Positions 1 to 14,000 of a stretch of 64,000 nt of DNA are shown here, piece by piece. The translations under genes were made by a program, and so were the position numbers. Within the stretch, counting starts at the first letter, position 1; every line of letters begins with the position of its first letter. This DNA comes from Arcuatula senhousia (Eukaryota; Mollusca; Bivalvia; Mytilida; Mytilidae), in assembly GCA_963971305.1 (NCBI GenBank), contig OZ020305.1, positions 6,791,001 to 6,855,000 of the forward strand, written 5' to 3'. The notes below the pieces were generated by a model. It made no database searches. It had not been told where the DNA came from and was given only the letters and a program-made list of their open reading frames with translations.

Positions 1-209
1 ACGTTACATTTACATTGAGAGAAAATAAGGTACATGTATACTGTATACAAACCAAAGTTTTGTAAAAGCTTGTACTTCACATTTAAGTACCACTTTTTGT
101 AAGATTCATGCAAAGAGCGATTCATGGGTGGAAAGCCTACACCAATTCAATTTTGATGTGTTACTCCTACTAGCACCCTGCTTTGAACTTTTGTGCTCTT
201 TTTCCAAAT

Positions 210-347
210 TAGCCCTGGTCCTGAGAGAAAAAAATCTATAGAATGCATTGGAAAAATGTTAGAAAGGGAGATAACTCTTAAAATTGTCAATAATTTCAAT
301 AGAAAGCATTGTAACAAAATGGCAAGATTTCTCCCAGGACCAGGCAG
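210..347. repeat. Short foldback/MITE-like element
   Basis: The ends are inverted copies: GCCCTGGTCCTGAGAGAAA near 212-230 and its near complement TTTCTCCCAGGACCAGGC near 328-344. The ends are about 100 bp apart. No coding content and no second copy in the window. Confidence 0.5.
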
Positions 348-493
348 TTACGAGCAAATTGTTATTTATTTCTTATTTTATATACTTTGAACTATCTTTT
401 GTTAAAAATAAACCACTGTAGCCTTTTCATCGATGAATCACTTTTCTTCAATTTTGCATGATTCTTAGGTGGACTACTACTTAAAACTATAAT

Positions 494-1398
494 ACAAGAG
501 TTAACACTAAAGTATGTCTCGCCTGCCGGCACCATCAGAAACAATTATTCTTTCTTACTTCCACTATATTTTGAATTTACATGGATTTTCAGTTTCTGAG
601 ATCAAAAAATGTTTATAGAACTTAAACATTGCAAATATATGCAAAAAAAAAAATCACAAAGTCACTCAACCGGAAAATCAAGGTCAAGGTCAAAGATGAG
701 GATGTAACTGTGCTAATCTACTACTGAGGCATATGCATACCAAGTTTCATCAACCTAGGACTTACAGTTCTTAAGATATGGAGGTGCTCGCAAAACTTTT
801 CCATTAATATTATATGTATTGAAAATTGTCAAAGTCACTCAACTGAGAAATCAAGGTCAAAAGATGGGGATGCAGCTGTGCTAAGCTACTACTGGGGGAT
901 ATGCATACCAAGTTTCATCAACCAAGGACCTATAGTTCTTGAGATATGGAGGTGCTCGCAAAACTTTTCCATTGCTATTATATGTATTGAAAATTGTCAA
1001 AGTCACTCAACCGGAAAATCAAGGTCAAGGTCAAAAGATGGGGATGCAACTGTGCTAAGCTACTACTGGGGCATATGCATACCAAGTTTCATCAACCTAG
1101 GACCTATAGTTCTTGAGATATGGAGGTGCTCGCAAAACTTTTCCATTGCTATTATATGTATTGAAATTGTCAAAGTCATTCAACCGGAAAATCAAGGTCA
1201 AGATCAAAAGATGGGGATGCAACTGTGCTAAGCTACTACTGGGGCATATGCATACCAAGTTTCATCAACCTAGGACTTATAGTTCTTGAGATATGGAGGT
1301 GCTCATAAAACTTTTCCAAAAAGTTAACGCCGCCGTCGTCGCCACCGCCGCCGCCGGTAAAGTAACACCTATGTCCCGCTCTGCTTCGCAGGCGAGAC
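494..1398 (-). mobile_element. Family A repeat, copy A1
   Basis: The left end reads ACAAGAGTTAACACTAAAG then TATGTCTCGCCTGCC; the right end has a (GCC)n stretch, then CGCTCTGCTTCGCAGGCGAG and AC. The interior holds about four tandem units of roughly 174 bp, each with TTTCATCAACCTAGGAC and GATATGGAGGTGCTC. No autonomous gene. The minus strand is assigned by placing the hairpin/microsatellite end first. Confidence 0.8.
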
Positions 1399-1650
1399 AA
1401 AAATCATGTCATGTCTATAATTTTAAATTGTGAAAAGTTACTGTACTGTGTAAAAATATGTGGACTTTAACATCATGCTAATTCTACAATTACTTATGTT
1501 ATCATCCCCACTGAGTTCATAGGCCTTACTCGGTGTAGGGAACCTCAGGAGATCAAGAACTCCCTTATGAATTTTTTAATATTAAGGAAATCAGTGAAGC
1601 CTGACAATCCCCATATCCTGTTAGGTCAATCAAAGGGCACCCATTTGCCA

Positions 1651-1870
1651 TACCGTACAGCAGGTAATTTTCGCGGCATGCAAATTTTGCGATTTCATTC
1701 CAAATGACTAAGTTGTTATAAACGCGAACAGTTATTTTCGCGACTTAATAGCATACTTGATACAAATTTATATTGATTCTATTTTAATCGGGTTCAAAAT
1801 TTCGTGAGAGGGTAATAGTTGTAAATATAGCGAAAATTAGAACCTCGCAAAAATTTCCTGCTATACAGTA
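1651..1870. mobile_element. MITE with about 25-bp terminal inverted repeats
   Basis: One end reads CCGTACAGCAGGTAATTTTC followed by GCG; the other is close to its reverse complement (CGCAAAAATTTCCTGCTATA then CAG). About 220 bp long, non-coding, ending about 37 bp from IQGAP exon 11. Confidence 0.65.
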
Positions 1871-1906
1871 TTATCTGGATCTGTCACTATAGATAAAACT
1901 ACTTAC

Positions 1907-2067
1907 AAGTTTGTTTTCCTTGGTCTCCTCCAAGTGAAGGATGTAAAATTCAACGTTTTCGTCCTTGACATTGCGTATGCCCAGATGTTGAGATTTCAGT
2001 AATCGTAACAGTAAGTCTTTGTCTAGTTTTGATAGAGCTTCATCTACTCGACCTAATGTTGTTACAG
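1907..2067 (-). CDS. IQGAP1: IQGAP exon 11
   Basis: Encodes an IQGAP repeat segment containing LGRVDEALSKLDKDLLLRLL and LHLEETKENKL. Donor GTAAGT; phase 0 at the 3' end. This is the last exon visible before the window edge. Confidence 0.9.
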
Positions 2068-5000
2068 CTGTAAAATATAGTAAACAAGTGTTAAAGTATC
2101 TTTAAGCAGCCTCTGAAAAAAACAATGTTAAACAAGGGTTGCACACCCAACTCAACCATTCAGAAAACAGGAAGTAGATGACTAACTGACCTGGAAAGGA
2201 AAGGCATGGTACAATGTATCATGCTAAAGCTTTTTCAAAATTTGAATTCAATCCCTTTAGAAGAAACTGAGAAATCTGTAACAAAAATTTCTTATTTTCG
2301 ACCCTTATATTTTAAAGTCTTTGTTGGCTCTGAAAACAGAAAGTAGAGGGCCAACTGCCCTGGAAAGGCAAGGCACAGAACAATTTATTCTGCTGAATTT
2401 TTTAAAACAATCTCTTTCGTAGAAGCAGAGGAAAATTGTTACAAAAGTTTGAACCAGATGGACAGTCAGACAGATGGAAGGACAAGGTCATTGCAACACA
2501 GCACTCTCTCTTTCAGGTTGGGTTGTAATAATGTTATACATTGCTGCTCATCAAATGTCAAGATGCTACAAGTGTTTGCTGAGAAAACTGTTGTGAAGAT
2601 ATATATCCTGCCGCCTGTCTGTCCAACATTGACTATTTTATAACCCACTCTTCTCTTTGTGAAATCAAACCATAAAAGTTTATTCAATCTAACCATAAAA
2701 ATAAACCATTCTTTTACTATTATTATGCAATTAATGTCATGTACTTACTGTTAATGGTGTTAATGTTTCCCTGTATTTCTGCCTGCGTTAAATATTCATC
2801 ATAAACATCATGTTCTAAATTATTGTCTATGCTCTGCAATGAAAATAAAACAAGATTGCTACGCGTAGCCATGTGTCCCCCGCCGCCGCATAAAAGTTGT
2901 GTGGTATGTCAATTTAAGCAATACATTCTCTGAGAAACGATAGAAATAGGTTGTCAAAATATGGGATGATCACCTATTAACAGTACCCTATCAGTGTGTA
3001 AAGTTTCAGCAACATCCATTCAGTAGTATCCGAGGAGTTGCACCCACAAAAATGTTTGATATGACAAAGTCCCATTTTTTGGACCAGAAAATCACAAATT
3101 TGTAAATAACTCGAAAACCGTAAATATCGCTTCAAAATTTTTTTTGTATTATTACAGAGTACCTTTTGCTTTATCAGCCTACAAAATTTCAGAACCCTGT
3201 GCACCTAGGTAACTGAGATATTGGATGTCCTATATTTTGACCTTTCTTCCCTGTTTCCATGGAAACGGCGGCCATTTTGAAAATTTCAAATATGGGATGA
3301 TCATCTACTAACAGTACCCTATCACTGTATAAAGTTTCAGCAACATCGGTTCAGTAGTGTCCGAGGAGTTGCACCCACAAAAACGTTTGACAAAGTCCCA
3401 TTTTTCGGACTGAAAAATCACAAATTCGTAAATAACTTGAAAACTGTAAATATCGCTTCAAATTTTTTTTCCCTATTATTATAGAGTACCTTTTGCTCTA
3501 TCAGCCTACAAAATTTCAGAACCCTGTGCACCTAGGTAACCGAGATATTGAATGTCCTATATTTTGACCTTTCTTCCCTGTTTCCATGGAAACGGCGGCC
3601 ATTTTGAATATTTCATATATAAGATGATCATCTACTAATTGTACCCTATCAGCGTGTTAAGTTTCAGCAACATCGGTTCAGTAGTGTCCGAGGAGTTGCA
3701 CCCACAAAAAACGTGACGGACGGACAGACGGACGGACGGACGGACGAAGACCATTACTAAGTCCCTCCGACGCGTTGCGGCGGGGGACAATAAAATACTA
3801 CATTCAATTAGTTTTAAATCAACAGCTGATTTGTAATTTCACTTTAAAAAATATAAAACTTTCACAGCAAGTCAAATTTTGAATCAATAGCTATTTATAA
3901 CAGAACAGACAGACAAATGCACCAGAACATGTTATGAGAACAACCTTGCCTTGTATTGAAAGTTCATGAAGATTTGATAAAACGTATTCCCAATATAACA
4001 CATATCAAGACAATTAAAGACAAGGTAATATTTCCCTTTTTTTAATTCAGGTACAAATGTAATTAAGTGACAGAGAGTTTTTTTTTTTGCTCAAGCTATT
4101 CTAAATCTCATTAATGTTTGCAGCTTTAACTTCTTACATAAAAAAGCTTAGCTTCCCTTACTTATAACTCCTACTTTCATCAACATGGCAAAAAAGTATT
4201 TAAAGCTTATGTGTCCATTTTTACCTTATTTCTTGCAGCCTCGGCCTTTGTTGCTTTGGCTGAGAACAGCAGCTTTTGGTAGTCATCCTCACTTCCTGTT
4301 TCTAGACTATTCAATAAGGCAGAGGGGTTCCTAAGGGCCGTCATGGTTTCTTCTACATCTTCTTTGTCTATGGCTTCATTAATAGCTATGATAGCAGCAT
4401 GTACTGAAATTTAGCATCATAAGCTAAAATACTACTGGGCAGGACATTTCCACAGGATTACAATTTCACAATATGTAATCAAAGAGGGGCATTTTCAAAC
4501 AGTAATAAATTTCCATGTTCCTTAATTCTGTCAAGGTCAAATATTTTATTTACCAAAATCTGTCAAGTCAAAGGCCAGATTTCTTCAAACAAGAAGAAGG
4601 TGAGCAATAGACCCTAAATCAATTCCAATGTACAATATGGGAACCCATGCTAATGCTGAATACCAAATATCAAGAGGATGTGATAAGTAGTTGCTGAGAA
4701 AACTGTTACAAGAATTTTTTTTTTGCTTTGTTCTTTGTAAATGAAGTTTATTCTAAAAATTAATTCATCTGTGTTTTTTTTCTATATTACTTACATGCTG
4801 CATCATCCACTGTCATCTGAAAATTAAAAATTGAAATGAACTTTCTTCAAACAATAACATAAACCTGATTTAGAAGACAGACTATAATGGACGTCTTCCA
4901 TGGAATACATATGTCGCCAGCGTCTTAAAAATTTGGTAAACGGGAAGTTGATGAATTACGGGCATAATATTGCTTTAAACCATATACTACTTTAGGAGGA

Positions 5001-8000
5001 AGCTACATGCCAAATATCAAGAGGCTGTGACATGTAGTTGCCCAGAAAAATGCGATGAAATTTTTTTAGACACTGCAGAACAACACAAGATGACGAATAG
5101 TGTCAAATTTATCCCTATATGTCGCTTCACAACACGTTGCAGGCAACATAAAAAGCAAACTCTAACATCATATTCTCTCCTTTGTAACAGTGTTAACCAA
5201 GCATTAGCAAATTTAATATCAAGGCAGTTGAGAAATTTGGTCGCAAGATTTCCCTACCTTTCCAAACAATTCTAGATGTTATTTCCCATTCATTTACATA
5301 GGAATGGAAGTAAAATAATATGATATTATAAATAGAAAACTTTTTTAAAATTCTTTGGAACTGATTAGGAGTACATAGTCTCCAACAAGGCTTTTGTTAT
5401 CGAGATTTAAGAACTTATTATCAAAAATATTTGACCTTTGTTTTACTATACTGATCTATGACATTTAATTATTGGTGCCATAAGGCTACAGGTTTGTAAA
5501 GTAATAATCTGAAAATTATTTTTATGTATTTTTTTTGTAGAATACTAGTATATTAAATACCATATTATTAAGCATTTCCCAATATATGATTGAATATGAT
5601 TCAACATCTATCTAAAGCCTACCTCATTAGCTAAAATTCCACCAATTTTACTAAAGGCTGGCATCTGAATACCATATTTATCTAATTCAGATCTCATGGC
5701 ACTGATTTCTTCCTCTACAATATATTTAAAAATGTAAACAACAGGTTGCATAAAGCTGTGCTAAGTATTCATCATCTTGTTAATTTGGCAAAACAAAAAC
5801 TAAGATGACAAACTGACATTAGAAGGAGATGTACAGTACATTAAACTGAGTCCCAAATTTAAAATAAATCATCTTAGTGTTCCAAATCTTAGTTTCAGCC
5901 GAGAAAAACTTTATGAAATTGTGAATGAACAAATAGACAGACACAATGATTCCAATATAGCCCCCTCTCTTATAAGCAAGGTAAGATACTGTGTAGTTTT
6001 TTAATAAAATTCCTAAATAGTACTAAATAACATTTAATTTAGGGATTGCCATTCTTTATCTTCATGCATTTGTACATGAACATAACTCTTTTCACAAATT
6101 GAAAATGCATTAGGCACTGGTTTATTATTTCACTTAACATCTTTTTTTTAAAGAGGACTTGAAAAGCTACAATACCTGTGAACTGAACTTTTCCATACAA
6201 ATCTTGAATTTGTGGAGCAATTCCAAGTTTAAAACAGAACAGACTGAAAAAAGAAGATTTAATGTTCATCTTGCATTGTCAAATTCATCAAATTTGTGAC
6301 ATCATGTGCTTGTGGACTAACATGTGTTTTTGGTCTTATCACCTTGAATTTACTGGTTTGACCTTTTTTAATGAGTTGGTGACAATGTGACGGATGTGTT
6401 GAAATAAGCAGGATCTGCTAATCATTCTGAAGCACCTGAGTTCACCGTTTTCCATTTTTAAATTAGTTAGCATTGCTGTGTGCCATTTCCTAGCATTTTG
6501 GTCATATGTGTCGTTGTTTGATGGTCTTGTTTTTATGGACTTTCAGATTTAATTTCATTGCTTTTTCTACTCATATGGTTCAAAATGTTTTCTTCATAGA
6601 TTATTCTTTTGCTTATATGTGTGCTATATACAAATAAATTCTTCATTCAATATTTATAAAAAAAGTTTTTATTTTCTAATGATTGCTGGTTTTAAAGAAA
6701 ATGATGAAAAACATCATCCACTTCTTTTAGTTGAAAGAACAAACCAAATAAGAAATTAAATCTTCCGTTACTTTTTTTTTTATGTCTGTCACTTGTTGGC
6801 AGGGCTAGAAAAATGCTACTTTGTATAGACATAGCCACTTAAAAAAAACAAGAGGCTCCCAGGAGCCTGAATCGCTCACCTGAACTACACAGATACATAT
6901 ATTTTGTAGATATTATTGTGCTTAACCATTTGCAATTAAAATTTCTGAAATAACTTGGTTAGTTTTAAAGTTATTGGGCTTAATAAGTGCAAAATTTAGC
7001 AAAATTAGACAAAAGGGCAATTACTCCAACATCAGCAGTCAGATCTTTTCCGAAATTTCAGGACAGGTACTTAATATGCTGATCACTTTTGATTCTTGCA
7101 CAATTTTGATATCTGAAACCATTTTTGAGGTATTAGCAAAAAAATGAAATTTACCCCCTATGTTCTATTTTTAGCTATGGCAGCCATGTTTTTTTACTAA
7201 TAAAAAGTATGAACAATAGAGTTGTAGCATATAAGCTATTAAACAAGTGTGCCAAGTTAAGATGCAGTTGGTCTTACGGTGTCAGACAAGTTAATCTTTG
7301 AAATTCAGGGGAAAAGTAATGAAAAATGGTAAATTTTGTTGTTTTAAGGACAATAACTCCTAATAGAAATGGTCCTACAGCTTTGACCTAAATACATGAA
7401 ATGTAGATCTTGATGTGCTTGATCATATTCAATTTAAAGTTTTGAAATATCTTGTATAGTTTTCAAGATAAATGGCTACATAAGTGAAAAATTTTGAAAA
7501 AATCCAGAAAAAGGGCAATAATTCCTGCATCAATTGTTGGATCTTCTTGAAACTTTCAGAGCAGGTAGATCTTAAGATGCTGTTCACTATTGTCTCCAAT
7601 GAGAATTTTGATATCTGTAACCATTTTTGAGTTATTAGCAAAAAAACTGCAATTTACACCTATGTTCTATCTTTAACCATGGCGGCCATATTTTTTGACG
7701 AATCAAAAATCTGAACAATAATCTTGTCGCATTTATGCTATTAAACAACTGTGCCAAGTTTGGTTTAAGTTGGATGCATGGTGTCAGACAAATTTATCTT
7801 TGAAATTCAGGGAAAAAGTAATGCAAAATGGTAAATTTTGACGCTTTAAGGGCCATAACTCCTAAAAGAAATGGTTCCACAGCTTTGACCTAATTACATG
7901 AAATGTAGATCTTAATGTGCTTAATCATATGCAATTTGAATTTTTAAAATATCTTGTATAGTTTTTAAGATATAGGGCTAAATAAGTGCAAAATTTTGAA

Positions 8001-11000
8001 AAAATCCAGAAAAAGGGCAATAACTCCTACATCGGTTGTTGGATCTTCTTGAAAATTTCATGGCAGGTAGATCTTGAGATGCTGATCACTTTTACCCTAT
8101 GCCAGAATTTTGATATCTGTCACCGTTTTTGAGTTATTTGCAAAAAACTGTATTTGACCCCCCCTGTTCTATTTTTAGTAACAGCGGCCATGTTTTTGGA
8201 CGCATCAAAAATCCCAACGCAAACTTTTTGCACAATACTCTAAGGAACAAAAATATCAAGTTTGGCTGCATTTGGCCATGCAGTTTCAGAGAAGAAGATG
8301 TTTGAAAAAAGCTAACGGACGACGGACGACAGACGACGGGCGACGGACGCAAAGTAATGGCAATAGCTCACATGACCCTTCGGGTCAGGTGAGCTAAAAA
8401 ACGATCTTAAAAAATAGTCAACGCTTCTCTCACAAAGCGGTAATGGATCGTAAATAAATACAACGTATTTAAAACGATACTTATACATAAAAAATCTGTC
8501 AAAGTCAAAAATGGCCGGATTTCGTTAAACAGGAAGTAGGTGAGGGACAGACCTGAAATCGTATCCCACATTATGGGACCCCACCTAGATGCTGAATGCC
8601 AAATATCAAGTGGCTGTGATTAGTAGATGCTGAGAAAACTGTTACGAAACATTTTCCCCGCCCGCACACCACCCACACGCCGCCCGCCCGCCCAACATTC
8701 ACCATTTTATAACCCGGATTTTTCACTCCGTGAAATCCGGCCAAAAACTAATCAATAGGGTCTAGAAAACGTACACAACATTACCAATAGATGTTAAATA
8801 ATTTAAAAGATTATAGATATTTCGGACATTCGTATGTCCTTCATCAGTATAATAAACAATTTTCAAACACAATAACGTAATAACCTTACTTAAAAACAGG
8901 TCATTCTAAACAAACTAGTCAAAATCGGAGCATGCTGAAATTTACTGGACAGGTAAATGATCATAAAAATAAGAACATATGTACAATGCAAATAAATAGT
9001 GAGTGAGTAAGTTTTTAACGCCCCACAGGCCATTCACAGACGACAAACACGAAAAGGACACGAAATGATGATAACAAATGGAAAATGGGTTGGGATGGGA
9101 TGGGAAAACAAAAGAACAGTAAATTTTGAAGGGGAAAATAAAACAATACAAATTGCAACAGCAGAAACAGATTGAGATAGATATATGTACAATTTAAAAC
9201 AATTGGGTAGGTGACTTCATAGCCACTTCATATAGATATAAAGTTAAATAAAGTTATATAAAGACAAAATACATGAATTCTAATTAGCCCAACATCAAAG
9301 CTGAGTGAAGTACAGGAAATCCTGGTTGTTAGAATACTTGTGAAATACCTGAGAGCATGGATACAGTATATGGCTCTTGGCATGTTCTTTCTATCATAAA
9401 TATCTGTTGTTTCTGGATAAAATATCTGGAGAGAAAAAGAAATCAATCTTATTTCCCAGAATGAAACAATGTATGGTTTATCAAAAAATATGTAACACAA
9501 GCGTTTTATTTACATGCTAGGATCATTTTTAGCATGTTTGTGTGTGGGCTGCCATAAGTTTTGGCTTTATGTTTTTGCCCCAACCCCAATAATTGTTTTT
9601 TTTCAATTATCCTTTTGAAAGCTCATTCATTAAAATAAATAATACATTGATTGAGCAAAAAAGGGTAGGTCATGATCAAGTTTCATTTAACAGATTTCAC
9701 TATATTTTGGCCTTAATACTCTATGGAAAGTACTCAATATATTATTGCCAAATTCTATTAAATGCAGTTATTTGCATTTTCATGCATATAATAAGACATT
9801 AAACAAACCCCAAAAATAATGTAGATATTTTGGTTTGTAAGATACAATACGTAAATGCATAAATCATTTCTCCCAAAGAAATTAAACTACTTGGCTTGTC
9901 TGTAAGGATTTAATGAATAATTAATCAGGGATGTCCGATTACTTGGGTTTTATGTCTCGACCAAAACTTCAATCTAATCATCGTCAAATTTCAATAAACT
10001 TTCTATTGTATGGTAATCAATAGACAAATAAATTACTTTTCCTTGATGAAATATGGTAAACTTGTCCTTGTTTTATATCTTAACAAAAATACATGTCTTG
10101 ATGATATGTAAAAGGAAATTGATAACTGAAAGCACCTTTATAGCTCTATCAAAATGTATTACATATACTTGTATGAATTTGCAGTTTTACCCTTTACTTT
10201 AGTATAAATACATGGAAGCCAATTTTGAGGTTTCCCCGTGTTTCCATTAACCCTCAAATGAGGGTATTTTACCCTCAAAATTAATTTTGACCATCAAAAT
10301 TTACAATTTTTTTTTATTATTCCTTCAGAAATGACCCTCCAATTTTCTTAAAATTACCCCTTCAATAATTCTAGTTTTCTTGTGCTAATCAACTGAATAT
10401 TACAGCATGCAATTGCTTCCCCCTATTTCCTATGGTTCTAATTGTACAGGGTAAATTATATATCAAATATGACATTTTTGGTATAATATCCATGATTTAT
10501 AAGCACAAACCTTTGGAAGGCCAACTTTTTCCATGGCTGTGAAATAATGATTGATGTTGTCTGTGTGTCTAAAATGTAAACCCCTGGCCTGAAAAAAAAA
10601 CAACTTGACTTAATTATTTCAAAAGAACCTTAGTCTATATATAATATATGTACATGACATTTTCAAAGAAATGGTACATGATAGTAAGGTATACTGTGAG
10701 CAAGTTCACAAAAAAAGTACCCCACTTCATATTGAACTCTTAATTAGAAAAACACTTTGTTTGCAGGGGTATATATAGTAAGGGGATTAATATTAATATT
10801 ATGTGGAAGATGAGTAGTATCAATTTTGAATAAACATCTACTTGCGAATGAAATGGGTTTTTATTCTTTCACATCATTAAGTATTCTGTAGTATTGACCA
10901 ACCAGTTTCTGATTTACATCAGGCATATACATGTATAAGGATATCATACATAAGGATATCATTATTATGATTCAGAAGAGAATGATTTCAAGTTAAAAGT

Positions 11001-14000
11001 TTAAAATGAAACCTATTACAGCTTATTATTAATAGAATAATTTGTGGTTTTTTTTTCATTAGCATGTACTATATTTAACTAGAAATTTGAATACATTTTG
11101 TTCTTCTATCTTTATCAGGGAACAAAATGTATTTAAAAATTCTTCTCGAATAAAAGTATTCAAAAATATATGATTACTCAAGCAAAACATTTGTAAATAT
11201 TCTATTGATAACAAAAGCAAAAAAAAACCAACATTGTCCTTGAACGACTTTCATATGTAAATACATAAAATCATGCAGAATATATATAAATTTTAAGGAG
11301 CTTTTACATATTATTAAGTAAGGACACTTATAACTATTTCCTTAAACATAAACTTATTTTCTAAGTGTTTTGAGAGATAACCAGGATAGGTACATGTATT
11401 TATAACTTTTTTCTTATACATGTATTTATTTGTGTCCCTCACAGCAATAAAGTCACTGTTGCTTTGCTTTGTTTTACTTCCATAGTTATTAATGTGATAA
11501 TGTGTCATGCATATATGGGGGTGAGTAGGAGGGGGTCTCATCCCACATTCCCGATAAAATAAATACCAAATCCTGCTTTCTCGGTGACATAAACAACCGT
11601 TCCCTAAAAATCCTGAATTCCCGCACTTTTATCTGTAAAATCATTAATTCCCGGCGAATAAATAAGCCTTTCCCACTGTCCGGTAAAAAGTCCTACCGAC
11701 CCTCAAATATACTCCATAACTCTTCAGTTTTAGATCATATTAGGTAGAAAATAAATATATGGTCATAAATAATGCCATACAGTTTCCGTTTTCATTGTAT
11801 TTTCAAATCACCCATCTTTAAAACTTAGGCGCCCCACTCTGATTATTTTGTTTGATAGTTATTGCTTGACTCCAAAGCAGCATGAGTTTGGCTTCATCAA
11901 TGAGAGGCACCCAATTCTAAAATTAAGAGCACAGAATCTGCCAGTTGCTCCTTCATATAATTTTCCCATATTTAAAAAGAAAATGTATACTTTATCATAC
12001 TTGTACATGTATCTCCATAGACATGATAGAACTTGATAATTATGATTCTTATGATTATGGTTTTTATGATTATGATTTCTATGATTATGATTTTATGATT
12101 TTCACCTGAAATCTTGTCTGTTCTCTATCATATATCTTTTTAACTGGAACATGTTTGGGTGCCAGAAAGTGACCCAGTTTGGCCAGATAGACACCGTTTC
12201 TCAGACCTTCCTCTAACTCTGTAGTAGGGGGTAACTCTTCATTGATACAGGCCTGTATCCATCTAAAACAAACAAAAACAAAAATAAAATGAAGATTTTA
12301 ACCATAAAGATCCTTTGAAATAGACGATATTGAGATGTGGAATAAGTGTACGCGACACAACAAACATAAACAAACAGCAATTCAAAAAATCACAACGGAA
12401 AACAGTAAGCAGTCTTCAACATGACCATAGGTCACTGCTTACCGTCTTGCATTGGCCCAAGACTTATAATACAATACAAAAGTATCAAAACCAATCCCTA
12501 AATCATCAACGAAAGACCCAATTCTTGACATAAAACAGTTAACATAGAATGACAAGGACAAACAAAGGCTTTGGCAAAGTTTCCTGGCTTAGGACAGGCA
12601 CATATAAAATGTGGCGGGGTTAAACTAGTTTTTTGGATCCAACCTTCCCCCTATTGATAAGCTTGCACAAAGCTACATATAATACACACTGTAAAACTCA
12701 ATCGACAAAAGTTCAATTCAACAAGAGAGAACCTAAGACAATATACTGTACGAAAACAACAAGACAAGGAGGAACTCTCTTGAGAACACTCGAAGTTACT
12801 GACAACTAGCTAAGAAACATTTATCGATTGATGTAAGTCTTTATATTCAATTTAGTTATTTCTTAAATGCTGTATCTTGGAACTAAACTCTAAATACAAC
12901 ATGCAGACACTGAAACTTGGGCAGGATAATAAGACTAAAGATCCTTTGAAAGTCTTTAAATTCAATTTAGTTATTTCTAAAATGCCGTATCTTGGAACTA
13001 AACTCTTCAATTAGTTACATTTTTAAATGCCGTATCTTGGACCTAAACTCTAAATACAACATGCAGACACTGAAACTTGGGCGGGAAACTAGGACTTATA
13101 CTGGTACCAGTAAAGAAAGACAGTAGTGACAAATCTAGACACGTGCTGGGGGGAGGCCCATTGAACGACCAAAGAGGGGCCTAAGCCTTATCATGTTTTA
13201 GTGATTTTTTTACATTCAAACAAACATAAAATTATTCTGGGTCCCTCTAAACTCTGGAAAATAAAAAAAATTGCATATATTCAACTTTTTTGACAAGTGA
13301 AAACTATAAGGCCCTAGAGGGGGTCAGTTCCGAGAGCTTCTGAAAAGAATAAATCCCCCCTTTTTGTCATTTCTTAATTCACATAAAGCATCTTCACTTC
13401 ATTTCTAAAACATCTTGCTAGTGTTCTGTGACCCCTTTCCTTTGAAATGAGACCAAAAACAACTACAAAAATAGGGCATGTAATGGGACATTAAATGATA
13501 CCCCGCCACGTTATAATATCAAAAGTTCATAAAATATGATTTCAAAGTGGCCTTTCTCGAAAACTATTTTTCATATCAAGCTGGAAATTGAACTTGACCT
13601 GTATTTTATTGTACTCAATAGCTGTACAAAATATCATTTGAATCCCATGAAGTGTTTTCAAGTTATTGGTCGGAAACTCAAAATTTCATGAAATTTGATT
13701 TTTCAAAGTGGCCTATCTCGAAAACTATTTATTGGATCATGCTGGAAATCAAACTTGACCTGTATTTTATTGTACTAAACAGCTGTGCAAAATATCATTC
13801 AAATCCTTTGACGCGTTTTCAAGTTATTGGTCGGAAACTCAAAATTTCATGAAATTTGATTTTTCAAAGTGGCCTATCTCGAAAACTATTTATTGGATCA
13901 TGCTGGAAATCAAACTTGACCTGTATTTTATTGTACTAAACAGCTGTGCAAAATATCATTCAAATCCTTTGACGCGTTTTCAAGTTATTGGTCAGAACTC

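Larger units (their letters stand above)
1..1906. other. IQGAP intron 11 (partial), filled by repeats
   Basis: No exon was found. The intron holds a foldback element (210-347), a family A repeat (494-1398) and a TIR element (1651-1870); the remainder is AT-rich sequence with no recognisable content. Confidence 0.6.

Noticed and set aside
3715..3791. ACGG microsatellite as a CRISPR-like or independent satellite array
   Set aside because: It is the internal microsatellite of family C copy C1, bounded by the element's hairpin end.
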